Positions 60,846 to 64,000 of a stretch of DNA of 64,000 nt are shown here, piece by piece. The notes beneath the pieces were generated by a model. The model searched no databases, was not told the origin of the DNA, and saw nothing but the letters and a program-made list of their open reading frames with translations. The translations under genes and the position numbers were made by a program. Numbering within the stretch: position 1 is the first letter of the stretch; each line of letters opens with the position of its first letter. Source of the DNA: Bacillota bacterium (GTDB lineage: Bacteria; Bacillota; Bacilli; Paenibacillales; NBRC-103111); contig JAEWGW010000033.1 of the NCBI GenBank assembly GCA_023388055.1, positions 1 through 64,000 of the forward strand, in the 5' to 3' direction.

Positions 60846-61299
60846 AGAAATCCTCCTCGTGGAGCAAGGTTTTCAGAGCGGCCAGGGCGGCATTGGTCCT
60901 GCGGTATACGGCAAACCGGGACAACCCCAGGACAGCCGCTGCTTCCCCGACGGACAGTCCGTTTGCATACCGTAGAAACATCAGCTCCTGCTCCTGCTCC
61001 GGCAGCGTATCCAAGGCCTGGCGCACCGTAATTTTCAGATCAAGCTGCTCCATGGCCCGGGTATCCGGCAGCTCTTCCGTCAATGGCTCCGGCTTCTTGC
61101 GCCGGAAGGCATCCACGCAGGTATTCCGCGCGATGGTATACAGATAGGCCATTTGTTTGCCGCGTTCCAGATATGCGTTGTGGGCGAAATATTTGAGAAA
61201 GGTGTCCTGGGTCAGATCCTCCGCCATAGCGGCGTTGCCGACCTTGTAATAGCAATAGCGATAGATGTTGTCGTACTGTTCCTTGATGTCGGCCGGCAC
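60838..61299 (-). CDS. ECF-like sigma factor
   Basis: 153 residues. Region 2: IYRYCYYKVGNAAMAEDLTQ, then TIARNTCVDAFRRKK; region 4: TLPEQEQELMFLRYANGLSV followed by GEAAAVLGLSRFAVYRRTNA. I chose the GTG preceded by AAAGGGGGG; longer in-frame starts exist upstream. First gene of the operon with the six-helix protein, the ATPase and the permease (overlaps of 8, 16 and 4 nt). It probably regulates the exporter. Confidence 0.85.
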   Translation of the reverse strand: MPADIKEQYDNIYRYCYYKVGNAAMAEDLTQDTFLKYFAHNAYLERGKQMAYLYTIARNTCVDAFRRKKPEPLTEELPDTRAMEQLDLKITVRQALDTLPEQEQELMFLRYANGLSVGEAAAVLGLSRFAVYRRTNAALAALKTLLHEEDFYE

Positions 61300-61446
61300 C
61301 GGATACCCCCCTTTCATCATGTTTAACGGTTGGGGACGGCTGGATGTGCGGTGAAATAAAAAGAATTTGATGATAAAATGGCTGTAGTTCATTGGCTCTA
61401 GTTCATTGGATGTAATTTATCATAATGCAGGGAAGGTTTCATTCAC

Positions 61447-61773
61447 ATGCCCAAAACCCAAATTGCCAAGGAAAAAGAGATTGTGGAGAAGATGATCGCT
61501 ATCTACTGCCGGGGAAGCGGGCATGGCAAGGGCCAGCTTTGCCCCGAATGTGCGGCACTTATGGAATATGCGGAGAAACGGCTGGATCATTGCCGGTTCG
61601 GTTCGGAGAAGCCGTTCTGCAAGCATTGCCCTATTCATTGCTACAACAAGGAAATGCGGGCACAGATCAGGACGGTTATGCGTTATTCCGGCCCCCGTAT
61701 TATGCTGTATCATCCGGTTGCGGCAGCGGAGCATCTGGTTTCCACCATCCGGCAGCGGATCGCCAGAAAGTAG
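61447..61773 (+). CDS. YgbA-like (nitrous oxide-stimulated promoter) family protein
   Basis: 108 residues. Cysteine-rich: CRGSGHGKGQLCPEC (about 21-35) and FCKHCPIHCY (about 57-66), as in the family named after nitrous-oxide-stimulated promoters (YgbA in Escherichia coli), a putative metal-binding protein linked to nitrosative stress. The ATG lies 14 nt after GGAAGG. It is divergent from the sigma/ABC operon, and the gap carries the direct repeat TAGTTCATTGG (61385 and 61399). Confidence 0.8.
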   Translation: MPKTQIAKEKEIVEKMIAIYCRGSGHGKGQLCPECAALMEYAEKRLDHCRFGSEKPFCKHCPIHCYNKEMRAQIRTVMRYSGPRIMLYHPVAAAEHLVSTIRQRIARK

Positions 61774-61827
61774 GGATGGAAAAGGCTCCCTTCTTTTTTG
61801 GAAGACGCGGTTTTTGCTGCCAAAACG

Positions 61828-61836
61828 TGCTATAAT
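61828..61836 (+). promoter_or_regulatory. Extended -10 promoter of radC
   Basis: TGCTATAAT at 61828-61836, 72 bp before the radC ATG; no clear -35 at the matching distance. Confidence 0.5.
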
Positions 61837-61908
61837 GAATTCTGCATGTGCTTGTCATGCGGCATCGGGAAGAACCCGTGTCCCTATTATCATTAGAGGA
61901 GTGGGACA

Positions 61909-62598
61909 ATGGGTTCTTTAGATATGATTCTGCGGGATACGCCTGCAGGTGAACGGCCCCGGGAGCGGATGCTTCATTATGGGGTGCAGGCATTAAGCAG
62001 TGCGGAGCTGCTGGCGATTCTGCTGCGTACGGGTACAGTGGCGGAGTCGGTGGTCCGGCTGGCCGAACGGGTGCTCCGGGAGGCGGGAAGCCTGAAGGGC
62101 TTGAACGAAATGCGCATCGAGCAGCTGACGGCTATTAAGGGCGTTGGTCCCGCCAAAGCCATGCAGATACAAGCGGGAGTGGAGCTGGGCAGAAGATTGT
62201 CCCGCTCGGCGCCGGAGGAACGGTATACCATCCGCAACCCGGGTGATGCGGCGGAGCTTCTGATGGAGGATTTGCGGTACTTGGACAAGGAGCATTTTGT
62301 GTGCCTGTTTCTGAATACGAAGAATCATGTGATCGGGCGCGAGACCATTTCCATGGGCAGCCTTAATGCGACGGTGGTGCATCCCCGGGAGGTATTCCGG
62401 TCGGCCATCCAGCGGAGCAGCGCTTCCATTCTATGTTCGCATAATCATCCCAGCGGAGATCCTACCCCCAGCCAAGAGGATATTGAGCTGACTCAGCGGC
62501 TGATGGAGGCCGGGGAGATTATCGGCATCGATGTGCTGGATCATGTGGTGATCGGCGACGGCACCTTTCTTAGTATGAAGGAACGGGGTTTGATGTGA
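61909..62598 (+). CDS. radC: RadC family protein (JAB/MPN+ domain)
   Basis: 229 residues. N-terminal helix-hairpin-helix (MRIEQLTAIKGVGPAKAMQI, about 65-84) and a C-terminal JAB-type metalloprotease-like domain with HNHPSGDPTPSQED (about 177-190), giving the His-x-His ... Asp zinc ligands. Despite its name its role in DNA repair is unsettled. The position just before mreB is the usual one in Bacilli. A four-arm repeat and a promoter separate it from mreB here. Confidence 0.95.
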   Translation: MGSLDMILRDTPAGERPRERMLHYGVQALSSAELLAILLRTGTVAESVVRLAERVLREAGSLKGLNEMRIEQLTAIKGVGPAKAMQIQAGVELGRRLSRSAPEERYTIRNPGDAAELLMEDLRYLDKEHFVCLFLNTKNHVIGRETISMGSLNATVVHPREVFRSAIQRSSASILCSHNHPSGDPTPSQEDIELTQRLMEAGEIIGIDVLDHVVIGDGTFLSMKERGLM

Positions 62599-62685
62599 GC
62601 GCAGCTTAGCCGTTGGATGGTTGCTCGGCGGTAGAAGCAGGGGCAAGCAGCGGTTGCTCGGTGGTGCAGGGTGGGCCACGATGGG

Positions 62686-62871
62686 GCTAACGGAACTAAA
62701 TGACGCTTAGAGGCGGTATTTTGATGGTTTGGAGATGTAACGGAACTGAGCGACCGTTAGCGCAGGATATACATGTGCAAAGGTGGCCAAAAGCCCTGTA
62801 AGAGCTCCTGAGTTCCGTTAGCGCCGGAGAAAGCTGGTTTTTAGCCTCTAAGAGCCGCTAAGTTCCGTTAC
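62686..62871. repeat. Four-arm intergenic repeat, family 1 (element E)
   Basis: Forward arms GCTAACGGAACTAAATGACG and TGTAACGGAACTGAGCGACC; inverted arms CTCCTGAGTTCCGTTAGCG and CCGCTAAGTTCCGTTACAG (ending 62871). 186 bp in the 695-bp gap between radC and mreB. Confidence 0.85.
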
Positions 62872-62942
62872 AGGGACCGGCATACAAGTCTGCTTATAGA
62901 GACGAGCATTCATCGCTTGTAAGACGAACCCTCATCGCTGAA

Positions 62943-62972
62943 TTGCATCGGTCGTTGACTTTTTTATATAAT
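62943..62972 (+). promoter_or_regulatory. Likely mreB promoter
   Basis: TTGCAT (62943-62948) and TATAAT (62967-62972) are 18 bp apart. The remaining 320 bp to the mreB start form a long leader without a clear gene or riboswitch. Confidence 0.5.
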
Positions 62973-63293
62973 AAAATTTGAATATCAAATTTTCCTGAAC
63001 CGGAGGCGGCTGGAAGTGTGGAAGCCGGCGCTTGCGGAGAGCAGATATAGAAGCCGCCAGGTTGGGCGGTTGAAGTTTTTTCACCTCCGCACGGACCCTA
63101 ATGGGCGGGCGGATACGAAAGGTTTCATGAAGAGACCGGACCGCTTAAACCGAAGCAGCATATTGCCCGTCTAAAAAGGAATCAACCCAGAGGGGCAGGG
63201 GTAAGCGCAGTCCGTCTCGGGAACGCAGACGCTTGATCTGCAGAATACGGCTTGGATGAAACCGATAATGGGCCAGTGAAGGGAGAGCGTGCC

Positions 63294-64000
63294 ATGTTTG
63301 GCGGCTTTACGAAGGATTTAGGGATTGATTTGGGAACAGCGAACACCCTCGTGTATGTAAAAGGAAAAGGAATTGTCGTCCGGGAGCCCTCCGTGGTAGC
63401 CCAGCGCACCGATACCTCCAATAAAACGATTGTGGCGGTAGGCAACTCCGCCAAGATGATGATCGGCCGTACTCCCGGCAATATCCGGGCGGTGCGCCCC
63501 ATGAAGGACGGGGTTATTGCCGATTTTGAAACAACGGCTACGATGATCAAGTATTTTATCCGCCAGGCCCAGAAGCAGCGGGTGCTGTTCCAGCGCCATC
63601 CCAACGTGATGGTGTGTGTGCCCTCCGGCATTACCGCTGTGGAAAAACGTGCCGTAGAGGATGCCACCAAACAGGCCGGCGCCCGTGAGGCGTACACCAT
63701 TGAGGAGCCCTTCGCGGCAGCCATCGGAGCGGATCTTCCCGTATGGGAGCCCACCGGCAGTATGGTGGTGGACATCGGCGGCGGCACCACTGAGGTGGCC
63801 GTTATTTCGCTGGGTGGCATCGTTACCTCCCGTTCCATCCGGATTGCCGGGGACGAGATGGATGACGCCATTATTCAGTACATTAAACGCACCTACAATC
63901 TGGCTATCGGCGAACGTACCTCCGAGCAGATGAAGCTGGAGATCGGCTCGGCGATGCCGGGGGACCACGCGGAATCCATGGAAATCCGCGGTCGGGATCT
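63294..64000 (+). CDS. mreB: Rod-shape protein MreB, 5' part
   Basis: The gene runs off the right edge; about 235 of roughly 340 codons are visible. The actin-fold phosphate loops are seen: DLGIDLGTANTLVYVKGKG at the start and VVDIGGGTTEVAVISLGG (about 160-177), with EEPFAAAIGADLPV between. MreB forms membrane-bound filaments that guide cell-wall synthesis. AGGGAGAG precedes the ATG. mreC and mreD are expected next but lie outside. The sequence to the edge is uninterrupted. Confidence 0.97.
   Translation, partial: MFGGFTKDLGIDLGTANTLVYVKGKGIVVREPSVVAQRTDTSNKTIVAVGNSAKMMIGRTPGNIRAVRPMKDGVIADFETTATMIKYFIRQAQKQRVLFQRHPNVMVCVPSGITAVEKRAVEDATKQAGAREAYTIEEPFAAAIGADLPVWEPTGSMVVDIGGGTTEVAVISLGGIVTSRSIRIAGDEMDDAIIQYIKRTYNLAIGERTSEQMKLEIGSAMPGDHAESMEIRGRD

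Noticed and set aside
62872..63293. Possible riboswitch or small gene in the mreB leader
   Set aside because: No conserved riboswitch motif, terminator-antiterminator pair or frame with a ribosome site was found.

Overview
The window looks like a chromosomal segment of a Paenibacillus-type Firmicute (Paenibacillaceae). Pointers are Gram-positive ribosome binding sites (AAGGAGG type, with many GTG and TTG starts), a moderately GC-rich genome, a YesM/YesN two-component pair beside an LplA/LplB/LplC-type carbohydrate ABC transporter, an RRNPP receptor with a small exported pro-peptide of the Alo kind, PrkA, and radC next to mreB. No rRNA or tRNA gene was recognised.

Left part (1-31.4 kb). The end of pflB is followed by a three-gene unit: a NuoE-like 2Fe-2S ferredoxin, an H-cluster protein with a PAS domain (sensory [FeFe]-hydrogenase type) and a SpoIIE/PP2C phosphatase. 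A Rex/Fnr-type operator lies just upstream, which suggests a redox or hydrogen signalling branch. Then come an RNA methyltransferase, prkA, an XRE regulator, a chemoreceptor, a PadR plus HAAS/DUF4097 membrane-stress pair, an SGNH hydrolase, a Gfo/Idh/MocA oxidoreductase and a stalk-domain protein. A group of SMI1/KNR4, DUF2625 and SUFU proteins (families often acting as immunity proteins) precedes an RRNPP regulator whose 3' end overlaps a 44-codon peptide gene ending in SHGEGG. YesN/YesM and a sugar ABC transporter with two solute-binding proteins follow.

Centre (31.4-47 kb). A complete type I-C CRISPR-Cas locus has three arrays (24, 20 and 22 repeats), all in the same orientation. Order: array 1, a sigma-70-like factor gene, cas3-cas5-cas8c-cas7-cas4-cas1-cas2, array 2, a HipA-like kinase gene, array 3. 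Each array has a 182-bp leader with the same internal spacing. Two nearly identical 187-bp intergenic repeats bracket the island.

Right part (47-64 kb). A DHA2 drug exporter is divergent from its MerR/TipA-type regulator, with a 19-bp-spacer promoter. Then follow a second SUFU protein, an aldo/keto reductase, a small membrane protein, a TetR-MFS pair sharing an operator, an ECF sigma/anti-sigma pair, a MerR-GNAT-hydrolase operon, an operon of an ECF-like sigma factor with an ABC exporter, a YgbA-like protein, radC and the start of mreB.

Across the window seven intergenic elements of 177-187 bp share one four-arm design (two forward arms, then two inverted arms about 50 bp apart) in three sequence families. 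They, the peptide/receptor pair, and the sigma factor and HipA-like kinase built into the CRISPR locus are the points most worth following up.
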